Shown piece after piece: positions 44,310 through 56,972 of a stretch of 64,000 nucleotides of DNA (position 1 is the first letter of the stretch; the number at the start of each line of letters is the position of its first letter). The notes under the pieces are model-generated. The model saw nothing but the letters and a program-made list of their open reading frames with translations, did not search any database and had not been told where the DNA came from. This DNA comes from Sesamum alatum. Lineage: Eukaryota > Streptophyta > Magnoliopsida > Lamiales > Pedaliaceae. The stretch spans positions 22,720,046-22,784,045 of the forward strand of contig JACGWO010000007.1 in NCBI GenBank assembly GCA_034509735.1, written 5' to 3'. The translations under genes and the position numbers were made by a program.

Positions 44310-46542
44310 TGTTAGAATACGTGACCAAAAAGCTAATTAGTTTAGTAGTTTTGGAAACTATTCATCGATCTTTATTAAAAGAAATATTGACACATAGTGT
44401 TTGTTGTGCTCACTAATCGCGTTGAATAGTACTTTCACGTCACAATAAATGCCCACAGACCGAATGGTTAAACCCGTGGAGTTGAGCTGCGCACAGGTTG
44501 ACGGCTATGAAACTAACTTCCAAGGGTCGGTCTGAAACTTTTCAAGTCGATGACCTAAAGACTGGGCTTCGAGAGTCCTATAGGGACTTGCGGAAGCCTT
44601 GGAGGCTTGATCATTATGACTGGAATTTCCAGTTCCGATAGTACGGGATTAGTCCTTAGACTTGAGGAATCATGGCAATCTTATATATGAAGATTATATC
44701 TTGGATTTGGCGAGAAATGATTGTATCGTGAGATATGGTCATCATAAGCCTTGTCCAGTGCAGTAGGAGTATGTAGTAAGAACGGTGGATTCCAAGAAAG
44801 AATCCGTCCCCTATCAGTATTTGACAATAGTTATACTATGTGCTTTGAGATGGTTTAGACTCTCAAAGTTTTTGGCCAAAGCGATTGATCGATTAGGGAT
44901 AGATTCGCAGATTGGATCAATAAAGTAAACACATCTCAAGTATTAAACATAGTTGCCTAGTCAATGATGGGAACCAACGCACAATTTCATGCCCTAGATT
45001 ATTGCCGAGAGACGATTGACGAAAGGATCGTACCCTGTGTAGAACTCAGAGCCTAAAGATTCACGCCAACATTCACCTAGTCTCTAGTGTCATGAACCTT
45101 TGATAGACAGTCACCCATGGTGACGGGCTTATCTAGTTATTGGTTAATTAGAAATAACTAATTATATTATATTTAATTACTTGTATGAGGTATGAGCCCA
45201 AGTCTAGATGAGGGTGGACCTAAAGAGTCAAGCATAAATCATTGTGGAAGTGATGGAATTAATTTCAAACTAATTTTGGAAGAAATAAGTTAATTTAATT
45301 GGATTAAATTAATTAATGGAGAAAAATAAATAATACGATTTATCTGGGATAATCCATTGGATGGATAGGCCAAGAATTTAATTGATTGGATTATTTAAAT
45401 TTTGGGCTTAATTTTTTAAATTAATGGGATTAATTTAACATATGATGGATTAATTAATTAGTGGATTAGATTCATTAATTAATTAGTAGATGGGCTTGTC
45501 TAATTAATGGATTGGATTCATTAATTTGTGGAGATGGATTTAAATTAATTAGTTGGACTAATTAATTATTTGGGCTTGATTAATAAATTGAATTTATCAA
45601 TTGAGTATATTTGGGCTTGTATATTTATTAAATTGGATTAAATCTGTACATGAATTTTTTATTAGGTATTTATTTAATTGAATTAAGTAATAAACCCAAT
45701 AGATTAATTATTGAGCTTGAATTAATCTGTTTGACAAATTAAAACAAGCCCGGTCCAAATTATACTTACCCTAGCCACCACCTTTGATGACCAAGTCAAT
45801 GAGGAGTCTTAACTCCTCATGTGGGAGAAAAAATCGGACTGATGGTGCACTAGGGTGTGCACATTAGTTAGGGGAGTTAGTGAGATGATATGTGTTGGAC
45901 TATAGTATTTTAATATAGAAATATATTGAATATACAAGTTTTCAACATACACAAAACACACACAAGCACAAATTGGTGTGCGATAGTGTGTGAATCTCCC
46001 TTTCTCTACATGGGCTAAAAATCTCGGTCTACTCCTCTCCAATACAAGCCATCATTTGCTCCCTTCTTTTCTCTATGGTTTAATGTTCTCCTTGAACTAG
46101 ATTCAAGTTGAGAACAAAGGAAAATTTGGATAGACTAATTAATAGTGTAACTTGGATTTTGTTCCTTTCACGGATCTAATTCTTTCTAGTGAGAGAATTA
46201 GATATACTTCGACGGTGTTGTGTGGACATTTGCTAGAGGGTATCTACATTGAATCCTAGCTTGAACGAATCAGTGGAGATTTGGATTCAACTTGAGTAGC
46301 CAATCCGAATAGAAGATCAAGAAAAGGTATTCTCGTGGTTAATTTTCTATTCGCTTTATTTATCCTTTGCCACCATAATTAAAGGCTTGTGTATTTTATG
46401 CTTTCTCTGTGTTTTAGTTTTCCCCGAATGACCGGGAATGAACAAAGGGCACACCTCTTTGATCGGGTTTTAATTCTATTATCGTCTTAATTACCATTTC
46501 TTCACAATTTCGCCGCGTGCCCGGCCGATCCACTTCCATTCA
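44310..46542 (+). repeat. 5' LTR of copia C
   Basis: 2233 bp, TGTTAGAATACGTGACC ... CTTCCATTCA. It is a diverged relative of the A and D LTRs, sharing termini and the block CACCTAGTCTCTAGTGTCAT (near 45080). The middle (45240-45720) is an AT-rich array of ATTAATT-type units. Confidence 0.85.
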
Positions 46543-46556
46543 GTGATATCAGAGCC
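46543..46556 (+). promoter_or_regulatory. Copia C primer-binding site
   Basis: GTGATATCAGAGCC directly after the LTR, complementary to the initiator-Met tRNA 3' end (consensus TGGTATCAGAGCC) with small differences. Confidence 0.8.
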
Positions 46557-48052
46557 CAACTCGGTGCTTGTGGAATTGAATTTAACATGCAGTATGTGTT
46601 TGAAACATGTTTTACGTGTTTAATTGCTCTTTTATAAGCATGATTAATTAATTGCATAATTATGTGTTTAAAGTGCATAGTTTAATTTTTCTTATTAAAA
46701 TTTTGTATATCTTGATTTCTGGAAAATTATATTTTGGGAAAATATGGTTTCAGTTTTTTGAGGAAGAAGAGAAAAAAAGTTAGGTTTTTCCAGCAAAGCG
46801 GGGCAGCAGCCAGTAGGCCGCCTTAGATTATTTTTGAGTATGGCTAATTTTATTGTGGTTGAATTAAATATTTCAAAAATTAAATTTCCATAGATTATTT
46901 TTGGAATTCTTTTCCAAATAAAAAATATATAGTATATTGGATGTACGTGTTTGATATCCATTTTTTAATTGCATTATTAAATGTGTACTTTTTTACATAT
47001 AATTATGTTAATTAATATTTATGATATTAGATATCTTTTATTATAATGCATGGTTTGCGTTATATGTGGTGCATGTTTAGTTTGGAAATAAATGTGCTTT
47101 ACTGTTAATTGGATTAACAAGGGATGATCACATAGCCCATGGCCTGTGTGTATGGTTTTTATTTATTGTTGGGTCGGGTCTTGTGTGCTTCTTATTTTCT
47201 TCTCTCTCGTTTTTACCTTGAAATAATAAGACTTGTTTTTTCCCTCCTTTTGTACTCCCCCCAACTTATGGTTGGGGGTTTTTTTTATTTTAATTATGTA
47301 AGGTGATGGTTTTTTATATTTTTCATATAAATATAAGGAAGCAAGTCCAAAGCAATGAAGGCTCATGGAGGAGGCCATTAGATGGCCTACGGAGGATCCA
47401 TGCAGAAAAGGCACGGTGAAGCCCATGATGCAGAGACCAAGATAACAAACATGAGAAACAAGGCCCATTAGATTGATTATGAGTTAAATTGTTGTAATAA
47501 TGTAGGCCTACCCTAAATTAACCATAGATCTACTGCGGGTTCAATGGATCGCATAGGATTGAGCTTGTGATCATCAATATGGGTATGCTAGAATTTTGTT
47601 TTTTGTGTGATGCAGTCATTTATTATGAATGCTTTATTAAATACTTGTTGTTCCATCACATGCAAAATGTAAACGTGATGAGGTCTCGATCATAACCAAA
47701 AATGAATTCTCACTTGGTTTTACCAAGTTAATACTAGGCCCATAATGGATATAAATCAAATAGGTCTTTGATTAATCCATAGCAATATATGAGAAAGCTA
47801 CTTCCACCCAATCGTAGTCTCACAAGTTGTAGTACGTTTGGGTCCCACAAGGCCTTTCCCATGTGAATCGTAAAAGCAGGATATCGATAATTGCGTTTGT
47901 GGACCCCAAGCCCACCCGGAAAAGATTTCCCAAACCCACTTGAGAGTTGTTGGCTTTTGAGTAAATAGTGGGAGAAGTTAATGACTAAAGACCAAGTCTT
48001 AACTTGAACAAAATATTACGATAATCTATTAAAATTTTCTGTTTAATTATAG
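46557..48052 (+). other. Copia C untranslated leader
   Basis: 1.5 kb of AT-rich sequence without a credible ORF. A short GC-richer patch at ~46795-46825 stands where A and D have their long GC-rich tracts. 47530-47590 matches the reverse complement of the A/D leaders (GCGGGTTCAATGGATCGCAT). It contains one hairpin of the conserved type at 47807-47842. Confidence 0.65.
47807..47842 (+). ncRNA. Conserved leader hairpin in copia C, covarying loop
   Basis: Arms CCCAATCGTA (47807-47816) and TACGTTTGGG (47833-47842) give nine pairs with one T-T mismatch. They enclose the 16-base loop GTCTCACAAGTTGTAG. Against the A/D loop (GTCTCACGAGTCGTGG) the changes G to A and C to T fall at mirror positions of the palindrome, so self-complementarity (ACAA-G-TTGT) is kept. 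It lies 221-236 bases upstream of gag. Confidence 0.6.
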
Positions 48053-48474
48053 ATGTCTAATACTTCACTCACACAAATACTTGAGACCAATAAATTTGAC
48101 GGAACCAACTACAATAATTGGCTACGAAATCTTAGGATAGGCCTAGATTTCGAGAACCAGACCAACATTTAGATAGGTCTCTTCCTCGGACCTTGCCAGA
48201 AGGGTCCACGCTTGAAGAACGTTTGACGTTCGAGATGTGGCATGAGAACAATCGGAAGGTTCGCAGAATCTTACTGGCCTCAATGACTAACGAGATCCAG
48301 AAATAGTACGAAAGGCATTATGATGTCAAACCAATGATGCTCTGCATGAAAGATGGTTATGCGGTTCCCAACCGACTAGAATTTTTCGGCACTAAGATGA
48401 CAGAAGGGTTGTATACAGGAGCACGGAGTGATGATGCTATCCTTAGTGGAGAAGCTCAAAGACCCTAAGCTGAT
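48053..48474 (+). pseudogene. Copia C gag, N-terminal part
   Basis: It begins MSNTSLTQILETNKFDGTNY, then WLRNLRIGLDFENQ; stops and frameshifts follow (LPEGSTLEERLTFEMW in the next frame). It ends with VEKLKDPKL at the CACTA insertion point. GAT (48472-48474) is the target triplet. The rest of gag is at 30680 onward. Confidence 0.85.
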
Positions 48475-49150
48475 CACTACAAAAAAAAATGCAGTGATTG
48501 GGATGGTTTAGTAGGACCGTTCCAAATCCCGATCCAAATACGAACGGTAACTAGAACTGTTGTGGAACGATAACCCATTGCTGACGTCACTTTCGTATTA
48601 TTCGGAAGCAGAATGTGTAGGAACGGCTATACCATTCCTAGTTGTGTGCCAACGTATGTGTGTCAAATTGTAATCCCATTACCGTTCCAAATAGGGAGCG
48701 GCTATATTTTGGCATTCCATTTGGAACACATACGTGGAAATCGGAATAGTTATTTGACCAGAAAAAGTAACCGTTCCTACCCGTGTTCCACAACCCGGAA
48801 CGATTTGGAACGCATGTTAGACCGCTCAACATGTATTGCTAAATGACATCCTTTTACGCCTTGAGCGAACAATGTCATGCTAAGACCGTTTCAAATTGTG
48901 GGTCTTGTGAAAATAAAGTTTAGTTCCAACTATCGCTCCAACATATGTTACTATTAGGAATGGTCATATACATAATAGATTATGTGTTCCAACGCACGTT
49001 CCAAATATGCTCCAATAGTTATATTATAATGGTTACCTTAGCGTTCATATGTCCATTTCAAAGACCGTTCCTAATGATGGAGCAACTACTATATTTCAAC
49101 AGTTAACTTAGTGTTCCAAATAATATTTCAATGCTCGTTCCAATATTTTT
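48475..49150 (+). repeat. CACTA left terminal and subterminal repeats
   Basis: The terminus CACTAC plus A-run is followed by numerous GGAACGGT / ACCGTTCC motifs in both orientations, the presumed TNPA-type binding sites. This left end has no counterpart in copy 1. Confidence 0.85.
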
Positions 49151-49412
49151 TTGATATATATGTCCCTTTTTATTTTAATTGTTCTTATTACTCTATCTCT
49201 CTAACTCATTTGTTCTAACCCCCTCTCTTGATTCTTTATACGTTAAATTAAAAATATCAACAATCTGCGCTAAATTTGCATTGATCTTGAAAGGTGTTTT
49301 GCTCAGGTAAGAAGTTGAAATTCTTTAATGATTAATTATATATATATATATATATAATTTGTTCTGGTCATTTAATAACTGTTGTGAATTGCTTGTGTAC
49401 GTAGGACTAATC

Positions 49413-50850
49413 ATGCTAAGACAGTTGAGGAGATGGATGTATGATCGAGACATCTCGGGTATGACGTCGGAGTTTGAGGATGGTGTTACAATATTTCTAG
49501 AATAGTCCTAGTAACAGTGTGCATATATTGACGGGGACAAGATTAAGTGTCCCTGCCGAAAGTGCAAAAACGAACGGTTCAAAACACCGGGCGAGGTAAA
49601 TTTCGACTTGTGTATGAAAGGGTTTGTGCCGGATTATTATAATTAGACTTCGCATGGTGAGGAGAGGATGCAGGAATATTTTGATGCATTGACTGCGCCG
49701 CTGTACAGCAGCAGCAAATGCCACCAGTTCAGGAGGAGGATAGTTCGAATCGGGGTGATGCGGCTCAGATGGATTGGGCGAGGAGGATGGTATTCGATGT
49801 CGTCGGGCCGTCTTTCTGGTCTTCGTATAACTAGGAAGGACCGGCTGATGATGGTACTAATTATTTTCCTTCCAATGTGGGTCCTAGTTCATATTACGGT
49901 TGGGGGCCCTATGATTATGTGTCTAGGTTGTCAGACCTTTTTTTGATGTAGTTCATGCTGCCGACCAACCATTGTGGAAGCTGCACTACCTCTCAGTTGG
50001 CGTCAATTGCTACTTTGGTGAATATCAAGGTCGAAAGGGGTTTTTTTGAGCACACATATGATGGCTTGTGCCAGTAAGCTGATACTGTAATGCCCCGCGA
50101 TCACACTTTCCCACCGATTATTACAGTACGAAGAAATGGATAAGAGAATTGGGTTTACCAATTCAGAAGATTGATGCGTGCAAAAACAGTTGCATGTTGT
50201 ACTGGAAGGACGATATTGATCTAGAATATTCCAAGTTTTGTGGAGAAGCTAGATACAAGCCCAGCAGGGACATAAATCCTAGACGCAAGAAGTCCCTGTA
50301 TGCCATTCTTAAGTATCTGTCGCTTACCCCTCGGCTGCAGAGGTTGTAATGCGTCGAAGGCCACTGCAGAGCATACGACTTGGCATGCTAGCCATCAGAC
50401 GGAGGAGGGATCCATTTTCATCCATTCGATGTAGAGGCTTGGAAGAATTTGACCGGACGTATCCTGATTTTGCAGCTGAGCCCCATAATGTTAGACTAGA
50501 GCTGTGCACGGATAGGTTTGCACCGCATGGTTAGTATGGTAAAACTTACTCATATTGGCCCGTGATACTTACACCGTACAATCTCCCACAGGAATGTTCA
50601 TGAAGTTTGAGTATATGTTCCTAACGATGGTGATCCCTGGCCCATCGAATCCCAAACGTCTTATCGATGTCTACCTGGAGCCGTTGATCGAGGAGTTGCA
50701 GAATATATGGCATGTGGGTGTATGTGCGCACGACACTGCGCCAAAACAGGCATTCATGATGCGGGCCGCATTGATGTGGACAGTGAACGACCTTCCCGCC
50801 TATGGGATGGCGTCTGGATGAAGTACCGCCGGCATTATGGGGTGTCCAGT
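49413..50850 (+). pseudogene. CACTA TNP2-type transposase, 5' part, copy 2
   Basis: ATG at 49413 (MLRQLRRWMYDRDISG) opens the transposase-associated N-terminal domain: TSEFEDGVTIFLE, stop, then YIDGDKIKCPCRKCKNERF (cysteine-rich), and GFVPDYYN with a further stop before TSHGEERMQEYF. The core then follows: GLPIQKIDACKNSCMLYWKD, FCGEARYKPSRD, PHNVRLELCTDRFAPHG, VIPGPSNPKRLIDVYLEPLI and AALMWTVNDLPAYGM. It is interrupted at 50850 by copia A2 (duplication CCAGT 50846-50850). Multiple stops; non-functional, but the most complete TNP2 start in the window. Confidence 0.87.
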
Positions 50851-53060
50851 TGAAGGATAAGCGCATCCGCCCTGGAGCGTGAGCGGAAGCGAGAAAGCGT
50901 AATAGTACGTAAATTTAAATCAAATTTAAATAAACGTGATCCCAAGGGGTGTACCCTTGGGTGATCTACCGAGTGTTCGATGTAGAATGTATTAATAAAG
51001 AAGCATATAATACATAGGGCATAGATAAAATGTAAATCTACCAAAGCGTAATAAAACCATTACATTTGATGATTTTACGTATGTGCGGCTACTTGCGTTG
51101 TTCCTTCTCCAGAATGCTCGCGAAATACAAACGTATGGATTCTCCAAAGGTGATCCACATCACAATGGAAGTGAAACACACGATTTCCTTTCTAGAAGAA
51201 AACGGGTTTGTGAAGGAATCGGTTTAAGAGAATAAACACTATGAATTAGTGTTCTCTTAAACCTACTTTGTTCTTTCTATTGATTCAAAATCAAGTGAAG
51301 AACACAAGTGAGAGAGGGAGAGAGTGGCCGAGAGTTAGAGAAAAGAGGGGCCAAATTTTTCTTCTCTTTTCCTTGAAAAGATGAATTATGATTCTCTTAC
51401 ACAAGGTGTTATATATACTCATATATATACATAATTAATGTGATTATTGGAATGTGTCTAGGTTCATCCAAGGATGTCTAGATACATCCCAATCAATCAC
51501 CATTAATTCTTCAATCAAGCCTACCAACTTTTAAGGTATGATCAAATCATATCAAAAGGGAAGGGCTTGATTGGAGTTGATTTGTCTCTTTCCAAAAGAG
51601 ATAAGTCAACTACCACCTTGCATGAAGCATGACTGATTTTAGCTTCCTCCAAGGGAGCAGTTTTGGCCATGCTCTTTATGGGAAGAAGTCCAACTGCTTC
51701 CTATTCCAAAAGTAGGAATTAATTCTCCTCTCGAATCAAAATTTAACGGACCGGGTTTTATCGTAATCCAATTACGACAAACCCAAAATTAAATCCAATT
51801 TAATGTCTACTTAAATTATTCCGTTGGTCTTTTAATCCAATCAAAAGATCCAACAACTCAACTTTCCATATTTAATCGATAAATCCAATTTACCAATTAA
51901 ACGAGGGCCCGATACAATATCGGCTCGTCCATCCAACGGACTATCCTTAAGTAATCTAATTATTTATTTATCCTTCGCGATTGACTCCAAGTCAATCTCT
52001 CAACCTTCTCGGTTATTTTTGTGTGACCCTTTAGGTTCACCGTCAGATAGACTTGGGCCCATGTCCCACAAGGGCCCGTTACCATGGGTGGTCGTCTAGC
52101 AACGGTCCATGGCACTAGAGACTAGGTGAATGTTGGTGTAAACATTTAAGCACGGATTCCATATGGATACGGTCCTTCCGTCTATCGTCTCTCGGCCTTA
52201 GCTTAGGGTATGAAATTGGGCCATTGGTTTTCATCCTTGACTAGGCATCTATGCTTAATACTCGAGACTACGTATGCTTCATTGTTTCGACACAGGAAAC
52301 CATTCCCTATTCGACCAACCACTATGGCCACAACTTTAGACAGCATGAACGTGTCTCCAAGTGCATAAGAGAACCTATGTCACATACTGACAGGGGACGG
52401 ATCCTCTTCTTGGAATCCACCGTCCTTGCTACACATTCTGACTGCACTGGACAAGGCTTATAATGATCATCTTACAGAATGATCACCTCTCGCCAGATCC
52501 AAGATACAACCATCCTGTGCACGCGACTGCCATGATTCCTCAACTCTGAGGACTACTCCCGTACTATCAGAATCGGGGAAATCCAATCGTACCGACCAAG
52601 CCTCCAAGACTTCCATATGATGATCCCCGCGAGTCAGTCCAGCCAGCTCGACCCCAGTCGACCAACCCATCAAGATCGTGTAGGCGTCCAACACCTGTCG
52701 CCAATGAAACACGGCACTCATCCAATGAACACGACTCTTGATGCAAGTCTCAATAGGACTCTCGATGCCCTGTCTCGAGGTCCTCGACTTGGAATGTTTC
52801 AGACCCAACTCTCAATCAGTTGGTTTCATGACAACCATCCAATGCGTAGCCCAACTGCATGAGTTGTTAACCATGGTCTGTGGGCTTTGTTGCGATATAA
52901 GTAAAACACTGTTTTAACATATGTAAAATGAGCGCAACAAAGTAGACACCAATAGTGATGACCACTCATTTTATTCGTCACGTAATAATACATTACATCA
53001 AGTTGTCAAATAAGTTACAAAACGCCAAACCTATTGGCTTTCTGGTCATCTATTCTAACA
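50851..53060 (-). repeat. 3' LTR of copia A2
   Basis: 2210 bp, plus orientation TGAAGGATAAGCG ... CTATTCTAACA. It is closer to the A1 3' LTR (about 5 differences in the first 140 bases) than the two A1 LTRs are to each other (about 8), as expected if duplication followed insertion. Confidence 0.9.
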
Positions 53061-53071
53061 ATCTCCCACTT

Positions 53072-56000
53072 GACCTAAAGCCAATCACCCATTGACCTCA
53101 AAACCCATCTTATCCAGATGCTGAATATGGGCAACTTGCGACACGGGCTTAGTAAGTGGATATGCTATGTTTTCTGCAGAGCTGACTCGGTCCATCCGAC
53201 CGTCACCCCTGCTAACCATCTCTCTGAACAGATGGTAGCATCTAAGAATATGCCTGGATCGGTGATGAGATCTGAGTTACTTTGCTTGAACTATGGTCCC
53301 GTTGTTATCGCAAAAGATAACCACTGCCTCAGCGATGCTAGGTTCTACACCCAACTCTTGGATGTAGCTCTTCATCCAAACCGCCTCCTTAGCAGCTTCC
53401 GACACTGCTATGTATTCAGACTCTGTGGTGGAGTCCGCCATGGTAGCCTGCTTTGAACTCTTCCAAGCAACCACGCCACCATTAACTCTGAACACATAAC
53501 CAGACTAAAACTTGGCATCATCGTCATCCGACTGGAAGCTAGCGTCCCAATAGCCTTCCAGTATCAACTCTCCACCGCCGTAGATCAAGAACATGTCCTT
53601 AGTCCTTTTCAGGTACTTCAGGATAGTCTTGACCGCACTCCAGTGTGCCTCCCCGGCACACGACGGATATCGACTAGTTATGCTCAAAGCGATAGCTACA
53701 TCAGGTCTAGTGCACTGAACAACATACTATATGCTGCCTACGGCTGAAGCATAGGGGATGTCCAACATCCGTTTAAGCTCCTCATCAGTCTTAGGAGACT
53801 GCTTCTTGGATAACTTAATTCCATGCCTCATAGGAAGGAGTCCTTGTTTTGAGTTCTCCATCTTGAATCTCTTCAAGACATTCTCAATATACGAGGACTG
53901 GGCCATTCCTAACATCCTTCTAGATCTATCCCTGTAGATCTTGATGCCAAAGATGTAGGATGCCTCGCCCATATCCTTCATGGAGAATTGCGTTGACAAC
54001 CAAGATTTGGTGGTACCCAACATCTTAGCATCATTTCCAATGAGCAAGATATCATTCACGTAAAGCACTACAAACGCAACCGAGCTCCCACTTATCTTCT
54101 TGTATACACAAGGATCGGACTCGTTCTTGATGAAATCATATCCCCGTATGACTTCATCAAAACGTATGTTCCAGCTTCGGGAAGCTTGTTTGAGGCCATA
54201 GATGGACCTTTGGAGACGGCAGACCTTCTGCTCTTCTCTAACAATTGTGAAACCTTCCGGCTGATCCATATAGATCTCTTCCTCTACGAAACCGTTGAGG
54301 AAGGCCGTTTTCACGTCCATCTGCCATATTTCATAGTCATACCATGCTGCTATGCAAGCAGTATCCGAATAGACATAGCCATTGCTACAAGCAAGTAGGT
54401 TTCCTCAAAGTCGACCCCGGGTCGCTGAGTGTAACCCTTTCCCACAAGCCAGGCTTTGAAGGTTGTAACCTCCCCGTCAGCTCCAAGCTTACGTTTGTAG
54501 ACCCATTTACACCCTATGGGTTTTACCCCTTTGGGTGGGTCCACTAGGGTCTAAACCCAATTTGTACCCATCGAGTCCATCTCGGATTTCATGGCCTCAA
54601 GCCACTTATCCGAATCGATGTCCGACATCGCTTCTCCGTACGTCTTTGGATCATTACCCAACTGACCAGTCAGCCATAGAAATCCATACCTATCAGGTGC
54701 ATGGGATACTCTGGCCGACCTACGGAGGACTGGAACATTATCCGTGGGAACTACCGGCTCAGATGTCATTGCTGCCTCATGGGGTACCTCACTTGATTCC
54801 TCAAGAGTACCTCATCGCGCCGACTATCCGATGGAAAATCCTTTTCCAAGAACACTGCATTTTGCGAGACACAAACTTTTTGCTCGGAGGGATCATAGAA
54901 ATAATACCCCGTAGTTTCTTTCGGATAGCCAATGAACCTGCATAAACTAGACCTCGAGTCTAGTTTATCTCCCACTAATCTCTTGACATATGCGGGGCAA
55001 CCCCACACTTTCAAGTATCTGTAGGAGGCAGGCTTGCCATGCCATATCTCAAATGGCGTCTGGGATATCTTCTTAGATGGCACCAAGTTCAAAACTTTCG
55101 CCACCGTCTCAAGAGCGTATCCCCATAAGGATAAGGGGAGTTCGGTAAAACTCATCATGGATCGGACCATGTCCAACAAGGTCCGCTTCCTCCTTTCAGA
55201 CACACCATTAAGTTGTGGTATTCCAAGAGGGGTCCACTGAGAGAGAATTCCATTCTCTTTTAGATAATCAATAAACTCACCACTCAAATACTCTCCACCT
55301 CGGTCCGATCGAAGGGCTTTGATCTTTCAACCGGTTTGGTTCTCTACTTCAAGTCTGTATTCCTTAAACCTTCCAAAGGCTTCAGACTTGTACCTCACCA
55401 GGTAAACATAACCATACTGTGAGTGATCATCAGTAAAGGTTATGAAGTACGAGTACCCACCTCTAGCCTGAGTATTTAGTGGGCCACAGACATTCGTATG
55501 GATCAAATCCAATAGACCGTTGGCTAGCATGCTTTGTCCAATAAAGGGTTTCTTGGTCATTTTTCCCTTCAGGCAGGATTCGCAGGTCGGTAGGTTGTCC
55601 AAATCGTCTATTTCTAGACTCTTTGAGTCCACCAACCTTCTTATTCTATCTTTAAAAATATGACCTAACCTCGCATGCCATATATATGCGTTATTGTGAT
55701 CATCACATTTTCGTTTGTGTTCCACAGTCATAATCCAATTAGACTGTTGAAGTATATACAGACCGTTTACCAATGTACCAAACAGATGAGAAATACCAGC
55801 TTTAATAATGAAAAAGCCATTTTTATTGATGGTAAATGAAAATCCCTCCTTGTCGAGGATCGGGATAGAAACAATGTTTTTAATCATGCTAGGTACATAG
55901 AAACAGTCGTTCAGTACAATCCTAACATGACTACTAATGGCTAACTCCATTGATCCTATGGCTTTCGCAGCAACGGCCTTGCCATCGCCTAGCCTCAGGA

Positions 56001-56972
56001 TTATCTCATCCTTTGTTAGCCTTCTGTTTCTTTGCAGTACCTGCAAATCATTGCAGATGTGAGCACCACACCCGGTATCCAATACCCATGAAGCAGAATT
56101 AGTTATCATGTTACTTCAACCACAAACATACCTGGTTGGAGAGGAGTTGTGGGCACTCCCTCTTCCAATGCCCCTTCCCTTGGCAATGCATGCAGACATC
56201 ATTTGCCTTGGACCGCTGAAAATCACGGGCCTTCCCTTTCCCTTTGCTCGGTCCCACCAGGGCAACAAGGGCGCTTGGAGCACAAGCAGGAGCCGCAACC
56301 GTCTTCCCTTTTCCCTTCTTCCTTTTCCAGCGTCCGGCCCTCTTGCCATTCGCCTTGAAGGTCGAAACCTCTCCTATCAATACCGTCGGCGCCGACTTGT
56401 GGGTCATTGCCTTGTATTGGACCAGCATATTGATCAACTCATGAATAGACTTCTCAAGTCCGTTCATGTTGTAGTTTACAACAAACGGGTCATAGGACGG
56501 AGGAAGCGACTGAAGGATCACGTCAATGTACGTGTAATTGTTAAGCCTAGCTTTAAGGTCCTCGAGTTTCTCCACTAGGGAGAGCATCTTAAGCCTATGA
56601 CTTTGTACAGACGATCCTTCAGCGAGCTTGGTGCCAAAGAATGCTTTTGTGGCGGCATATCTAATATGCCTATTCGGAACCGCATAAATTCGGAACCGCA
56701 TTATCCAGCCTCTCATATTGCTTCTGGATGTCGTTAGACATTGAAGCCAATATAATACTACGTACTTTTCGGTTGTCCTGGTACCATTTCACGAACGTCA
56801 AACGTTCTTCTGGCGTGGACCCCTCCGGTAAGTCGCTTGGCGGCGGCTCGTCCAAGACGTAGCATTGGTTCTCGAAACCGAGGATAATCCTCAAGTTTCT
56901 CAGCCAATCCGAGTAGTTCGTTCCATTGAATTTATTAGTCTCAAGTACCATGGTTAATGGATTCTTAGACAT
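53072..56972 (-). pseudogene. Copia A2 gag-pol polyprotein, degenerate
   Basis: Gag is at 56670-56972 and 56111-56716 (MSKNPLTMVLETNKFNGTNY; zinc knuckle CMHCQGKGHWKREC). Protease and the integrase zinc finger are at 55327-56109 (WVLDTGCGAHICND, WHARLGHIFKDRI, CESCLKGKM). The integrase core end is at 54766-55287 and keeps the glutamate (NGVSERRKRT), unlike copia D. RT is at 53727-54544 (MDVKTAFLNGFVEEEIYMDQ; the YVDD box reads YVNDILLIG, with Asn for the first Asp). RNase H is at 53277-53495 (VVIFCDNNGTIVQAK). Gag has a deletion-duplication near 56690. Several frameshifts and the altered RT box make it inactive. Confidence 0.88.

Larger units (their letters stand above)
44310..48474 (+). mobile_element. 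Ty1/copia element C, proximal half
   Basis: Plus-strand: 5' LTR 44310-46542, primer-binding site 46543-46556, leader to 48052, gag from 48053 to 48474, where CACTA copy 2 begins. The distal gag continuation is found at 30680-31245 beside CACTA copy 1. Polymerase genes and 3' LTR are not present in this half. Confidence 0.85.

Noticed and set aside
45240..45720. Possible satellite array of ATTAATTA units
   Set aside because: The units are irregular and lie within the copia C LTR. AT-rich drift in the LTR explains it better than a tandem satellite.
47163..47468. 101-codon minus-strand ORF in the copia C leader
   Set aside because: No domain, antisense to the element, and interrupted in the homologous leaders.
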